Source of the DNA: Halobacillus salinus
GTDB taxonomy: Bacteria > Bacillota > Bacilli > Bacillales > Halobacillaceae
Direction: 5' to 3'
DNA length: 64,000 nucleotides
Assembly: GCF_004684905.1 (NCBI RefSeq)
Contig: NZ_SRJC01000001.1
Coordinates: forward strand, 806,001-870,000
The notes under the pieces were generated by a model. That model had not been told where the DNA came from. It did not search any database and saw only the letters and a program-made list of their open reading frames with translations. Below are positions 47,364 to 56,352 of the stretch, one piece after another. Positions within the stretch are counted from its first letter, which is position 1. Each line of letters begins with the position of its first letter. The position numbers and the translations under genes were made by a program.

Positions 47364-47396
47364 ATTAAATGTCGCTTCAAGCGGCAACAACTTAAT

Positions 47397-47473
47397 GGCG
47401 GCGTAGCTCAGCTGGCTAGAGCGTACGGTTCATACCCGTGAGGTCGTGGGTTCGATTCCCTCCGCCGCTACCA
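47397..47473 (+). tRNA. tRNA-Met (CAT), elongator
   Basis: A 77-nt cloverleaf with CCA encoded. The acceptor stem GGCGGCG pairs with CGCCGCT, and the anticodon CAT lies in CGGTTCATACCCG. It lacks initiator features such as the CGCGGG start and the GGG/CCC anticodon stem. It resembles the B. subtilis elongator tRNA-Met. Confidence 0.95.
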
Positions 47474-47496
47474 TTATACATATTGACATAAGCCAT

Positions 47497-47573
47497 GGCG
47501 GTTGTGGCGAAGTGGTTAACGCACCTGATTGTGGTTCAGGCATTCGTGGGTTCGATTCCCATCAGCCGCCCCA
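47497..47573 (+). tRNA. tRNA-His (GTG)
   Basis: Encoded with an extra 5' G (G-1, 47497) opposite the discriminator C, the tRNA-His identity mark. Acceptor GCGGTTG pairs with CAGCCGC. Anticodon GTG lies in GATTGTGGTTC, and the CCA is encoded. Confidence 0.96.
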
Positions 47574-47575
47574 TT

Positions 47576-47652
47576 GGACCCTTAGCTCAGCTGGTTAGAG
47601 CTATCGGCTCATAACCGATCGGTCGCAGGTTCGAGTCCTGCAGGGTCCACCA
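47576..47652 (+). tRNA. tRNA with CAT anticodon, probably tRNA-Ile2
   Basis: 77 nt. Acceptor GGACCCT pairs with AGGGTCC, anticodon CAT is in GGCTCATAACC, and the CCA is encoded. It is unlike both the elongator Met tRNA at 47397 and initiator tRNA. It resembles the Bacillus tRNA-Ile2, whose C34 is changed to lysidine by TilS to read AUA. The identity is inferred from resemblance. Confidence 0.85.
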
Positions 47653-47663
47653 TATCGTAATTC

Positions 47664-47756
47664 GGAGGAGTACTCAAGTTTGGCTGAAGAGAGCGGTCTT
47701 GAAAACCGCCAGGGGGTTAACGCCCCGCGGGGGTTCGAATCCCTCCTCCTCCGCCA
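47664..47756 (+). tRNA. tRNA-Ser (TGA)
   Basis: A 93-nt class II tRNA with a long variable arm (around 47711-47729). Acceptor GGAGGAG pairs with CTCCTCC, anticodon TGA is in GGTCTTGAAAACC, and the CCA is encoded. Confidence 0.96.
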
Positions 47757-47809
47757 TACATATTATATGGAAGAAATACGGATCGAAAATAGTTCCTTCA
47801 AAAAAATAC

Positions 47810-47885
<76 letters not shown>

Positions 47886-47889
47886 TTTC

Positions 47890-47913
47890 AACAAGCAGAT
47901 GCTTGTTTTTTTT
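47890..47913 (+). terminator. Terminator of the tRNA cluster
   Basis: AACAAGCA (47890-47897) pairs with TGCTTGTT (47900-47907) and is followed by a long T-run. The rest of the gap to sodA holds only the sodA promoter that I can see. Confidence 0.75.
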
Positions 47914-48029
47914 GTATCTTTTTTTATGGAAGGAACAGGAAATGGACAATAGGACGTTTTAATTCCTAAGATAAGGGAATTCATATTATCGGGAGATTTT
48001 TTGATTTTCTCCTTCCTGTTGCAAATTAG

Positions 48030-48058
48030 TTGCAAGTCATTTTTCGGTTTGATAATGT
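48030..48058 (+). promoter_or_regulatory. Promoter candidate for sodA
   Basis: TTGCAA at 48030-48035 and GATAATGT at 48051-48058 (TAATGT gives 17-bp spacing). A second TTGCAA lies at 48019-48024. Confidence 0.5.
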
Positions 48059-48123
48059 AAAATTAAGAAACCGTGTAAGGGCGCTTCTTGTTTTACATAT
48101 TACATTAAAGGAGGAGTTTTACA

Positions 48124-48738
48124 ATGGCTAAATTTGAACTACCAGAACTACCATATGCGTATGACGCATTAGAACCAACTATCGATAAGGAAACAATGAA
48201 CATCCACCATACGAAACACCATAATGGATACGTGACTAAGCTGAATAATGCACTAGAAGGTCATGCAGATCTTCAAGATAAGTCTCTTGAGGAACTACTT
48301 GCAGACAATCTTGCTGTAGTACCAGAAGACATTAAAACAGCTGTACGTCGTAACGGTGGCGGTCATGCTAACCACAGTCTATTCTGGACTATCATGTCTC
48401 CAAATGGTGGCGGAGAGCCAACTGGCGATCTAGCTACGAAGCTTAACGACACATTCGGCAGTCTTGATCAATTTAAAGAGAAATTCGAAACAACTGCCAA
48501 AGGTCGTTTCGGATCTGGTTGGGCTTGGCTAGTCGTAAACAATGGCGAGCTTGAAGTCATCGATACGCTGAACCAAGATTCTCCACTAATGGAAGGTAAG
48601 ACTCCAATTCTTGGACTTGACGTTTGGGAGCACGCTTATTACCTTAACTACCAAAACCGTCGTCCTGATTACGTTTCAGCATTCTGGAACGTAGTAAACT
48701 GGGATGAAGTTGCAAAGCGTTTCGACGCTGCTAAATAA
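48124..48738 (+). CDS. sodA: Superoxide dismutase [Mn]
   Basis: SodA converts superoxide to peroxide and oxygen. The 204 residues carry the metal ligands in [12 protein letters not shown] (His near 27), HANHSLFW (His near 82) and [12 protein letters not shown] (Asp and His near 165-169). GSGWAWLV near 125 is typical of Mn/Fe SODs, and closeness to Bacillus SodA suggests Mn. B. subtilis SodA is 202 residues. SD AAAGGAGG precedes the ATG. The gene is closed by a terminator and is monocistronic. The order sodA-yqgE-pbpA-pst is conserved. Confidence 0.97.
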   Translation: MAKFELPELPYAYDALEPTIDKETMNIHHTKHHNGYVTKLNNALEGHADLQDKSLEELLADNLAVVPEDIKTAVRRNGGGHANHSLFWTIMSPNGGGEPTGDLATKLNDTFGSLDQFKEKFETTAKGRFGSGWAWLVVNNGELEVIDTLNQDSPLMEGKTPILGLDVWEHAYYLNYQNRRPDYVSAFWNVVNWDEVAKRFDAAK

Positions 48739-48747
48739 TCCGTATGT

Positions 48748-48776
48748 GAGCACGGCATCTGCCGTGCTCTTTTTTA
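48748..48776 (+). terminator. Terminator after sodA
   Basis: GAGCACGGCA (48748-48757) pairs perfectly with TGCCGTGCTC (48760-48769), followed by a six-T run. Confidence 0.9.
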
Positions 48777-48881
48777 TTTTTACATGACTTACATAGAGCA
48801 GCTAATCATCTACTCGGTATTCGTTCGTATATCTCTTTTTGTTCTGATTACACTAAGAGGGAACGAAAAGGAGACATGTAT

Positions 48882-50117
48882 ATGGTGAGTAAGCTGCGTG
48901 CGTGGTTAGACCGCGAAAATGTATCAAAAGATCTGCTATTGCTACTATTAATTGGAGGCCTTTACTCCCTTGGCATTTTCTTATCGAGTACGTTCGTGAA
49001 TATCTATTTATGGAAGCAATCCAATAGCTATACTGATATTGCTCTATACAACATGAGTATCTATATATTACAACCGATCACGTTCATCATAGCTGGGAAA
49101 TGTGCCAAGCGTGTAGACCGGGTGATTGTTTTGAGAGCAGGAGTCATAGTACTTTCTCTGTTCTTTTTAACAGTACTTTTAGTCGGGGAGCGAGCTGCAA
49201 CATTTAATGTCATGCTTGGTTCTCTACTTGGAATCGGATATGGATTTTACTGGCTTGCCTATAATGTACTTACCTTTGAGATTACGGAGCCGGACACACG
49301 TGACTTTTTTAATGGGTTTTTAGGAGTCCTGCAGTCATTGGGTGGCATGACAGGGCCATTACTAGCTGGCTTTATCATATCTAGGTTGAATAACTTTACG
49401 GGGTACACGGTTATTTTTGCTGTCTCGTTTGGATTGTTCATCGTTGCAGTTCTCGTCAGTTTCGGTTTATCCAGAAGGAAAGCTAAGGGGCATTTCTCTT
49501 TTAAGCGGATTATGGTGGAAAGAAAACACAACGTAAACTGGAAAAGGATAACGAATGCACACATTTCCCAGGGCTTTAGAGAGGGGACTTTTCTATTTGC
49601 GGTTTCTATATGGATCTTCTTGATGACGCAAGACGAACTGTCAATCGGGTTATTCAACTTAGTCTACTCAGGGTTTTCATTTTTGTTCTATTTCCTGGTC
49701 AGTCGAGTTGTGAAGCCAAGAAGAAGAAAGAAAGCGATTCTAATAGCGGGTTTCATCCTGTATATTAATGTTTTCTTGCTGCTCCTAAGCTACAATATGC
49801 CACTTTTACTTCTGTACGGTGCAATCGGAGGAGTGTTCTTCCCATTGTTTTATGTCCCGTATCTTTCGCTCACTTATGACGTCATCGGGAAGTCATGGAA
49901 TGCAGGGGAGATGAGAATAGAATATATAGTTGTTAGGGAAATCTTTTTGAATACAGGGAGAGTCTTGTCGATAATAATCTTTCTTCTCGCTATTTCTTTC
50001 ATCCAACCAGAATCGGGAATACCATACATCTTACTCCTAGTTGGAGGCGGACACTTCGTTGTGTACTTTTTCATCCGACGAATTGATACGAAAACGATGC
50101 AACCGACACATAATTGA
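48882..50117 (+). CDS. yqgE: MFS transporter YqgE
   Basis: A 411-residue major facilitator with about 12 membrane helices and a cytoplasmic loop rich in Arg/Lys (SRRKAKGHFSFKRIMVERKH) between helices 6 and 7. The substrate is unknown. The position between sodA and pbpA is that of B. subtilis yqgE. I chose ATG 48882, because AAAAGGAG ends at 48873, giving 8-nt spacing; ATG 48876 would leave 2 nt. Its stop codon overlaps the -35 of the ECF-type pbpA promoter. Confidence 0.88.
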   Translation: MVSKLRAWLDRENVSKDLLLLLLIGGLYSLGIFLSSTFVNIYLWKQSNSYTDIALYNMSIYILQPITFIIAGKCAKRVDRVIVLRAGVIVLSLFFLTVLLVGERAATFNVMLGSLLGIGYGFYWLAYNVLTFEITEPDTRDFFNGFLGVLQSLGGMTGPLLAGFIISRLNNFTGYTVIFAVSFGLFIVAVLVSFGLSRRKAKGHFSFKRIMVERKHNVNWKRITNAHISQGFREGTFLFAVSIWIFLMTQDELSIGLFNLVYSGFSFLFYFLVSRVVKPRRRKKAILIAGFILYINVFLLLLSYNMPLLLLYGAIGGVFFPLFYVPYLSLTYDVIGKSWNAGEMRIEYIVVREIFLNTGRVLSIIIFLLAISFIQPESGIPYILLLVGGGHFVVYFFIRRIDTKTMQPTHN

Positions 50118-50143
50118 AACTTTCTTCCCCATAGTATCGTCTA
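50115..50143 (+). promoter_or_regulatory. ECF-type promoter (TGAAAC/CGTC) before pbpA
   Basis: TGAAAC at 50115-50120, 17-bp spacer, CGTCTA at 50138-50143. CGTC is the -10 preferred by SigM-type ECF sigma factors in B. subtilis. TATAAT at 50165-50170 may serve a second, SigA-type start. Confidence 0.55.
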
Positions 50144-50209
50144 TGCTTTTAGGACGAATCATTGTATAATATAGGATGAATTTGATTTGAACAAGGGAGA
50201 GGAGATCTC

Positions 50210-52348
50210 ATGGGGAAGAAAAAGAAAAAGCAGCAAACGAAAAAATCACATCTTCCTTTCCGATTAAATGTTGTCTTCTTTGTCGTATTTTTGTTATTTG
50301 CAGCTATCATCCTTCAATTAGGGGTAGTGCAGATTCTGAACGGTGAGGAAGCGCAAGAAGAAATTAATCGTACGGAAAATACTACTACAAATATACCGGT
50401 TCCTCGTGGAGAGGTATATGACCGATTCGGCAAACCAGTCGTGGACAATCAGCCTCTCTATTCGATTACATACACCCCTCCAAAAGGTGTTCAGCCGGGA
50501 GATCGTTTAGAGCTTGCACATAAGTTAGCAGATTATATGGATATGCCTTATGAAAATAAATTGACGACACGAGACTTAAAAGAGTACTTCTATTTAAACA
50601 ACCGCGAAGAAATCATGGAGAGAATTGCGGATGTAGACACGGAAGGAATGGAAAACGGTGACGTGTATCAATTGCAACTAGACAGTGTTACTGAACAAGA
50701 TATTGCTGACTATGGAGATGACATCAAAGAGGTTATTGCCATTAAGAAGGAATTGGACAAAGCCTATGCCTTGTCCCCTCAAATAATTAAAAACGTCGAC
50801 ATTTCAGAAGAGGAGTACTCTACCGTCGCTGAGCACTTGGCTGTCCTTCCTGGTGTCAACGTAACGGCCGACTGGGAGAGAAGCTACCCGTTTGAAACGA
50901 CGTTCAAGAACTATCTCGGGAACATTACCTCAAGAAACCAAGGTGTCCCTAAAGACGACTTGGATTATTATATGTCACTCGACTACAGCCGTAACGATCG
51001 TGTCGGAATCAGTGGCCTTGAGCAAGAGTATGAAGAAGTGTTGCGTGGCACGAAAGAGAAAGTACAGTACATTACGGATAAAGACAATAATGTAGTGGAT
51101 TCTAAAGTCATTCGCGAAGGACAACGCGGGAAAGACCTGGTTTTGACGATTGATATGGAATTACAGCAGAAGGTCGATCAGATTGTCAGGGAAGAGTTAG
51201 CGGCTGCTATTCAAGCGGCACCTTACGATAACCGAAATTTAGAGAATTCGATTGCGGTAGTATCGGACCCTGAAACTGGCGAAATTCTTGCTATTTCAGG
51301 TCAACAATATAACCGTAATATCGAGCCAGGCGAAAGCCGGTTCACAGATGTCTCCCACCAAGCCGTTTATAATGCCTATACTCCAGGTTCGACGGTGAAG
51401 GGTGCTACGATTTTGACAGGGTTGCAAGAAGAAGCTATTTACCCTGGGTTCGGAATCAATGATAGGGATTTAAAGCTCCCCAACAAGACTAAAGGATCTT
51501 ATACTCCGAACATCGGATATGTAAATGATATTTCTGCTCTACAGCAGTCTTCCAACGTGTACATGTTCTTCCTTGCTTTGCGGCTCGGCGGAGACTACAG
51601 TCCTAGTTATGTTAAAGATTCATTGAACCTAGATAATGATACATTTGAGAAATTCTTGTACAACTTCAACCAGTTTGGATTAGGTGTCGAAACGGGAGTC
51701 GACTTCCCTTATGAAAGTACAGGAGTTCAAGGAGACAATCCTGAAAACCCTGGTAACTTACTTGACTATTCAATTGGGCAGTATAGTTCTTACACACCTA
51801 TGCAGCTAAATCAGTATGTTTCCACAATCGCCAATGGTGGGGACCGGATGCAATTGCGATTGGTGAAGGAGATCCATGACCCTTCTAATACAAATGAAGA
51901 ACTAGGTCCGATTTATAAGGATTACGCTCCGAACGTCTTAAATCAAATAGAAATGGATCCATCCTACATTGGCAGGGTCCAAGAAGGGTTCCGACAAGTT
52001 TTTCAAACATCACGCGGAACAGCTAGTTCTATTTTCTCCAAACAGCCTTATGCACAATACAACATGGCTGGTAAAACGGGAACAGCCCAAACGGAAAAAT
52101 GGGTACCTACTGAAGTAGAAGGGGAGTATCGCAGGATTCCTAACTTGTTGAACAAAACCTTGATTGGCTATGCGCCATTTAATGACCCGGAGATCGCCTT
52201 TTCTGTTATGACTCCACACGTAGGAGAAGACGCGGTATCAACATTCAACGTCAGTAATAAGATCGGGGCGAGAATAGGACAAGCCTATTTTGAACTGAAA
52301 GAACAACGTGCAAAAGAAGACAATACAAGTTCTGATAAAGAAGAGTGA
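50210..52348 (+). CDS. pbpA: Penicillin-binding protein 2A (class B, elongation)
   Basis: PbpA is a class B transpeptidase of the rod elongation complex. The 712 residues have a Lys-rich cytoplasmic tail, one membrane helix at about 18-42, the dimerisation domain (NIPVPRGEVYDRFGKPVVDN near 62-81) and the transpeptidase domain. That domain has Ser394-Thr-Val-Lys397 as the SxxK, SSN near 447 and KTGTAQ near 622. B. subtilis PbpA is 716 residues. The C-terminus is charged and probably disordered. A terminator overlaps the stop codon. The upstream ECF-type motif suggests induction by envelope stress. Confidence 0.95.
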   Translation: MGKKKKKQQTKKSHLPFRLNVVFFVVFLLFAAIILQLGVVQILNGEEAQEEINRTENTTTNIPVPRGEVYDRFGKPVVDNQPLYSITYTPPKGVQPGDRLELAHKLADYMDMPYENKLTTRDLKEYFYLNNREEIMERIADVDTEGMENGDVYQLQLDSVTEQDIADYGDDIKEVIAIKKELDKAYALSPQIIKNVDISEEEYSTVAEHLAVLPGVNVTADWERSYPFETTFKNYLGNITSRNQGVPKDDLDYYMSLDYSRNDRVGISGLEQEYEEVLRGTKEKVQYITDKDNNVVDSKVIREGQRGKDLVLTIDMELQQKVDQIVREELAAAIQAAPYDNRNLENSIAVVSDPETGEILAISGQQYNRNIEPGESRFTDVSHQAVYNAYTPGSTVKGATILTGLQEEAIYPGFGINDRDLKLPNKTKGSYTPNIGYVNDISALQQSSNVYMFFLALRLGGDYSPSYVKDSLNLDNDTFEKFLYNFNQFGLGVETGVDFPYESTGVQGDNPENPGNLLDYSIGQYSSYTPMQLNQYVSTIANGGDRMQLRLVKEIHDPSNTNEELGPIYKDYAPNVLNQIEMDPSYIGRVQEGFRQVFQTSRGTASSIFSKQPYAQYNMAGKTGTAQTEKWVPTEVEGEYRRIPNLLNKTLIGYAPFNDPEIAFSVMTPHVGEDAVSTFNVSNKIGARIGQAYFELKEQRAKEDNTSSDKEE

Positions 52349-52377
52349 TGCGAATTCGTTCGCATCACTTTTTTTTA
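52345..52377 (+). terminator. Terminator after pbpA
   Basis: GTGATGCGAA (52345-52354) pairs with TTCGCATCAC (52359-52368), with a TTCG loop and an eight-base T-run. The stem includes the pbpA stop codon. Confidence 0.9.
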
Positions 52378-52451
52378 TCAAAAACTGTATTTCCCTTATA
52401 AGATGGGGCCATTTCAATATTATCAAGACGAATTTCAACAAAATCGGTCAA

Positions 52452-52490
52452 TTTACAAAACCTTTACGTTTCATTTATATGTGATTAAAA
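52452..52490 (+). promoter_or_regulatory. PhoP-box array of the pst operon
   Basis: TTTACA (52452), TTTACG (52463), TTTATA (52474) and TTAAAA (52485), each separated by 5 bp (11-bp period), in the orientation of the operon. A -10 lies about 10 bp after the last box (TATTAT 52500-52505 or TATATA 52504-52509). PhoP~P activates pst in B. subtilis from a site of this form. Confidence 0.85.
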
Positions 52491-52567
52491 CTCCACCTTT
52501 ATTATATAAATTGTGAGTTGGTCAAGCCGTTGCTCACAAAACTTTGTACCTATAGGGGGAGAAAGAA

Positions 52568-53566
52568 ATGAAAAACTTTAAAAGTTTAGCACTAATGCTT
52601 GCATTCATCTTAGTTGTAGGTGTACTTGCAGCATGTGGAGGATCTAACTCCGATGAGGAAGCAACAGACAACTCTGGTGGAGAATCATCAGGAGATAGCG
52701 GATCCGAAGAAGTTTCCGGTCCAGTAGCAATCGACGGATCTTCAACAGTTTTCCCAATCATGGAAAACCTTGTTTACACTTACAGCCAAGAGCAGCCAGA
52801 AGTTAACGCAACAGTTAACAGCTCAGGCTCAGGTGGAGGATTCAAGAAATCCACTAAAGGTGAAATCGATCTTTCTAACGCTTCCCGTGAAATCAAAGAA
52901 GAAGAAATGGCACAAGCGGAAGAAAACGACGTACAGCTAGAGCCACTAACTCTTGCTTACGATGGTCTTTCTGTTGTAGTAAGTGCCGAGAACGATTTCG
53001 TTGATCAACTTTCTATCGAACAACTTAAACAAATCTTCCTTGATTCTTCTGAGGCAACTAAATGGTCTGATATCAATCCAGAATGGCCAGATGAAACAAT
53101 CAAGATCTTCAGTCCTGGACACGATTCCGGTACTTTCGACTACTTCAACGAAGTAATTCTTGAAGAAAATCCAATGAAAGAGGGAGAAAACACAACTCTT
53201 TCTGAAGATGACAACGTACTAGTACGCGGTATCGAGAACGACCCTAACGCAATCGGATTCTTCGGTTATGCATATTATGCTGAGAACAAAGATGCGCTTA
53301 AAGTTCTAGGAATCCAAGACGGTGAAGATGCAGAAGCAGTCAAGCCAAGTGGAGATACAATTCAAAGCGGTGAATATACACCACTTTCTCGCCCACTATT
53401 CACTTATGTGAACGTAAATGCTTATAAAGAGAAGGCACAAGTACGTGACTTCGTTGAGTACACTCTAAATAATGCTGGTAAAGCAGCTGAAGAAGTAGGC
53501 TACGTTGCTCTTCCAGACGAGAAATATCAAGAACAGCTTGATACAGTTAAAAGCTGGGCTGAGTAA
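52568..53566 (+). CDS. pstS: Phosphate ABC transporter, substrate-binding lipoprotein
   Basis: PstS binds orthophosphate outside the membrane. A signal peptide ends in the lipobox L20-A-A-C23, so Cys23 is lipidated. A Ser/Gly/Glu-rich linker (about 26-55) follows, then the phosphate-binding fold with DGSSTVFPIMENLVYTYSQE near 58-77, SSGSGGGFKKSTKGEIDLSNASREI near 90-114 (landmark) and GHDSGTFDYF near 185. The 332 residues exceed B. subtilis PstS (300), mostly through the acidic linker. SD GGGGGAG precedes the ATG. It is the first gene of pstSCAB-phoU. Confidence 0.96.
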   Translation: MKNFKSLALMLAFILVVGVLAACGGSNSDEEATDNSGGESSGDSGSEEVSGPVAIDGSSTVFPIMENLVYTYSQEQPEVNATVNSSGSGGGFKKSTKGEIDLSNASREIKEEEMAQAEENDVQLEPLTLAYDGLSVVVSAENDFVDQLSIEQLKQIFLDSSEATKWSDINPEWPDETIKIFSPGHDSGTFDYFNEVILEENPMKEGENTTLSEDDNVLVRGIENDPNAIGFFGYAYYAENKDALKVLGIQDGEDAEAVKPSGDTIQSGEYTPLSRPLFTYVNVNAYKEKAQVRDFVEYTLNNAGKAAEEVGYVALPDEKYQEQLDTVKSWAE

Positions 53567-53593
53567 CAGGAATTCCAAGTTTTAATAGAGGTG

Positions 53594-53616
53594 GGTGAGA
53601 CTGACTTAGTCTCACC
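53594..53616 (+). promoter_or_regulatory. pstS-pstC intergenic stem-loop
   Basis: GGTGAGACT (53594-53602), loop GACTT, AGTCTCACC (53608-53616). The 9-bp stem is perfect and not followed by a T-run. It probably protects or ends part of the pstS message, giving more PstS than membrane components. Confidence 0.7.
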
Positions 53617-53644
53617 TTGCCTTATGGATGAAAGGAGTTTTAAC

Positions 53645-54589
53645 ATGGACAAAGGTTTGCAATCAGAGGGAAATGTAAATGTCCAACAGATGATTGAAGA
53701 TAAAAAGCGATCGAAAAGCCTTGGAGAAATTATAGAAAAAATCATTCCATGGTTTCTGTTGCTTTGTGCCATCGTTAGTGTGTTAACGACAGCTGGAATT
53801 TTATTCACTTTACTGCGAGAGTCTATCGGATTCTTCGCAAATGTATCGATTATTGATTTCTATACAGGTACGGACTGGTCCCCATGGACAGGTCATTACG
53901 GGGTGGCACCGTTAATCGGTGGAACGCTCTTGATTACGTTAATTGCAACACTAACAGCTGTACCGCTTGGTCTTATGTCAGCTATTTTCTTGAGTGAGTA
54001 TGCGAATGACAAAGCGAGACGTGTCATCAAACCGATCTTGGAAGTCCTTGCTGGAATTCCGACGGTAGTTTACGGGTACTTCGCTCTTACGTTCATTACT
54101 CCTATGTTTCAAACGTTCATTCCCGATCTAGGGATTTTCAACGCATTGAGTGGTGGTTTTGTTGTAGGAATTATGATCATTCCTATGGTCGCTTCTCTAT
54201 CAGAAGACGCGATGAACTCCGTTCCTAACGCTCTACGTGAGGGTGCCTACGGACTTGGAGCGACCAAGTTTGAAGTAGTATTCAAAGTTGTATTGCCAGC
54301 TGCATTCTCTGGTATCGTAGCTTCGATTGTATTGGCGATCTCTCGTGCAATCGGTGAGACGATGATTGTGACGATTGCTGCCGGTGCGACACCAAACTTA
54401 ACATTCAATCCGACAGATTCTATCCAGACGATGACAGCCTTTATTGTACAGGCTGCTACCGGGGATACGACATTCGGATCAACTATCTACTATAGTCTAT
54501 ATGCTGTAGGTATGACGCTATTCGTCTTCACCCTGGTCATGAACTTAATCGCACAGTATATTTCACGTAGGTTCAGGGAGGAATATTAA
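53645..54589 (+). CDS. pstC: Phosphate ABC transporter permease PstC
   Basis: PstC is one of two permeases of the Pst importer. The 314 residues have six membrane helices. The cytoplasmic ABC-coupling loop is near 195 (EDAMNSVPNALREGAYGLGATKFE), and ISRAIGETMIV is near 240. ATG 53645 has SD AAAGGAG at 53629-53635; the open frame extends to 53591 but runs through the stem-loop. The TAATG overlap with pstA shows coupling. Confidence 0.95.
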   Translation: MDKGLQSEGNVNVQQMIEDKKRSKSLGEIIEKIIPWFLLLCAIVSVLTTAGILFTLLRESIGFFANVSIIDFYTGTDWSPWTGHYGVAPLIGGTLLITLIATLTAVPLGLMSAIFLSEYANDKARRVIKPILEVLAGIPTVVYGYFALTFITPMFQTFIPDLGIFNALSGGFVVGIMIIPMVASLSEDAMNSVPNALREGAYGLGATKFEVVFKVVLPAAFSGIVASIVLAISRAIGETMIVTIAAGATPNLTFNPTDSIQTMTAFIVQAATGDTTFGSTIYYSLYAVGMTLFVFTLVMNLIAQYISRRFREEY

Positions 54590-55467
54590 TGCTTGGACAG
54601 AACGAACAAGGAATAAAAAAACGTATGGAGGGACGAGTCCTTCTGAACAAAATCTTGATGGTTTTGTTCTTCTTGGCTACAACTGTTGGCCTTGTCTTTC
54701 TCGTACTTCTGTTTTATCGTGTATTGACTCAAGGAATTGGCTATTTGAATTGGAATTTCATTACTAGCTTCCCTGCTCCGTACCCTGAAAAAGCAGGGTT
54801 ATGGGCTGGTGTGATGGGATCGATTTTCCTCATGTTGATCGTTGCAGTATTTGCGGTCATCGTTGGTGTTTCGACAGCCATCTATTTAGAAGAATATGCT
54901 AAACAGAATAAATTTACAGACTTTATTCGAGTGAACATTCAAAACCTTGCTGGAGTGCCATCAATTGTTTTTGGTCTCTTAGGTTTAACATTCTTCGTTT
55001 ATATGTTTAATTTCGGGTATACCTTAATAGCGGGCGGTTTAACCATGGCGCTCCTAATTTTACCAGTTATAGTTGTCTCTGCTCAGGAAGCGATTCGTTC
55101 GGTACCATCTGAAATTAAAGAAGCATCCTACGGTATGGGTGCATCAAAATGGCAGACCATTGCGCGTGTAATTTTGCCTGCATCTATTCCAGGAATTTTG
55201 ACAGGTACAATTATTGCTTTGTCTCGTGCCATTGGGGAAACGGCACCACTTATTATTGTCGGTGCTGCGACAGCCATTTTCACGCTTCCGGATTCACTAC
55301 TTGCGAAGTACACGGTTATGCCGATCCAGATCTACAACTGGACTGGTCGTCCACAGGAAGAATGGCAATATGTTGCTGGCGCAGGAATCATTGTACTACT
55401 TGCAATTTTGCTACTGATGAACTCCATTGCCGTAATTATTCGTAACAAGTATCAACGACGCCTTTAA
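54589..55467 (+). CDS. pstA: Phosphate ABC transporter permease PstA
   Basis: PstA is the second permease. The 292 residues have six membrane helices, with the coupling loop [25 protein letters not shown] near 164-188 (landmark) and [12 protein letters not shown] near 211. Length matches B. subtilis PstA (294). It overlaps pstC by one base. pstB follows after 23 bp. Sequence similarity to PstC in the coupling loop reflects the family's shared origin. Confidence 0.95.
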   Translation: MLGQNEQGIKKRMEGRVLLNKILMVLFFLATTVGLVFLVLLFYRVLTQGIGYLNWNFITSFPAPYPEKAGLWAGVMGSIFLMLIVAVFAVIVGVSTAIYLEEYAKQNKFTDFIRVNIQNLAGVPSIVFGLLGLTFFVYMFNFGYTLIAGGLTMALLILPVIVVSAQEAIRSVPSEIKEASYGMGASKWQTIARVILPASIPGILTGTIIALSRAIGETAPLIIVGAATAIFTLPDSLLAKYTVMPIQIYNWTGRPQEEWQYVAGAGIIVLLAILLLMNSIAVIIRNKYQRRL

Positions 55468-55490
55468 AATTGGATGAGGAGGGTTTCGTA

Positions 55491-56333
55491 ATGAACGAAA
55501 CTATAGAGCAACAAAAAAAGACTGCAAATGTAAAAATCGAAAGTAAATCTACAGATAAAAAGCAAAAGAATACAGAAGGACGTCACGTTTTCGAAGTAGA
55601 GGATCTAAACCTTTGGTATGGTTCCGATCAAGCTTTGTATGAAGTGTCTATGAACGTACCAGAACAGCAGGTTACTGCGATTATCGGACCATCAGGGTGC
55701 GGGAAATCGACATTCCTGAAAACACTAAACCGAATGGTGGAAATGGTGCCGATCGTAAAAACTTCCGGTGACATCAAGTATCGTAACCAGAACATTTTCG
55801 GGAATAACTTCCAACAAGAATACCTGCGTACAAAAGTAGGTATGGTATTCCAAAAACCAAACCCATTCCCTAAATCAGTATATGATAACGTAGCATACGG
55901 TCCTCGTATTCACGGTATCAAAGATAAGAAAACACTTGATCAAATCGTTGAGAAAAGTCTTAAAGGCGCTGCAATCTGGGACGAATTGAAAGATCGTTTA
56001 GACGAGAATGCGTATGGCTTGTCCGGTGGTCAACAACAACGTGTCTGCATTGCACGTGCACTTGCCGTGGAACCTGATGTCATTTTGATGGACGAGCCAA
56101 CTTCTGCTCTTGACCCAATCTCTACGGCGAAAGTGGAAGAGTTAGTACAAGAACTTAAGAAGAAGTATAGTATCATCATCGTAACGCACAACATGCAACA
56201 AGCTGCCCGTATCTCTGATAAAACGGCATTCTTCTTGAATGGAGAATTAGTTGAGTTTGCCGAGACAGATGACCTGTTCCAAAACCCACGTGATAAGCGA
56301 ACAGAGGATTATATTACTGGACGCTTCGGATAA
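55491..56333 (+). CDS. pstB: Phosphate ABC transporter ATPase PstB
   Basis: PstB powers phosphate import. The 280 residues carry Walker [10 protein letters not shown] (66-74), the Q-loop near 110 ([20 protein letters not shown]), signature LSGGQQQR near 176 and Walker [14 protein letters not shown] near 196. A charged, Lys-rich N-terminal extension of about 35 residues precedes the ABC core. ATG 55491 follows SD GAGGAGGG; an in-frame ATG at 55470 has no such SD. B. subtilis has two tandem pstB genes; here there is one. Confidence 0.96.
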   Translation: MNETIEQQKKTANVKIESKSTDKKQKNTEGRHVFEVEDLNLWYGSDQALYEVSMNVPEQQVTAIIGPSGCGKSTFLKTLNRMVEMVPIVKTSGDIKYRNQNIFGNNFQQEYLRTKVGMVFQKPNPFPKSVYDNVAYGPRIHGIKDKKTLDQIVEKSLKGAAIWDELKDRLDENAYGLSGGQQQRVCIARALAVEPDVILMDEPTSALDPISTAKVEELVQELKKKYSIIIVTHNMQQAARISDKTAFFLNGELVEFAETDDLFQNPRDKRTEDYITGRFG

Positions 56334-56352
56334 TTAGGGAGGAGGAACTGAC

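Noticed and set aside
47335-47396. Hairpin GTCGCTTCAAGCGGCAAC upstream of tRNA-Met as a regulatory RNA
   Set aside because: Short imperfect stem in the leader that is removed by RNase P processing; no support for a function.
47576-47652. CAT tRNA as initiator tRNA-fMet
   Set aside because: It lacks the three G-C pairs of the initiator anticodon stem and the mismatched first acceptor pair; it resembles tRNA-Ile2.
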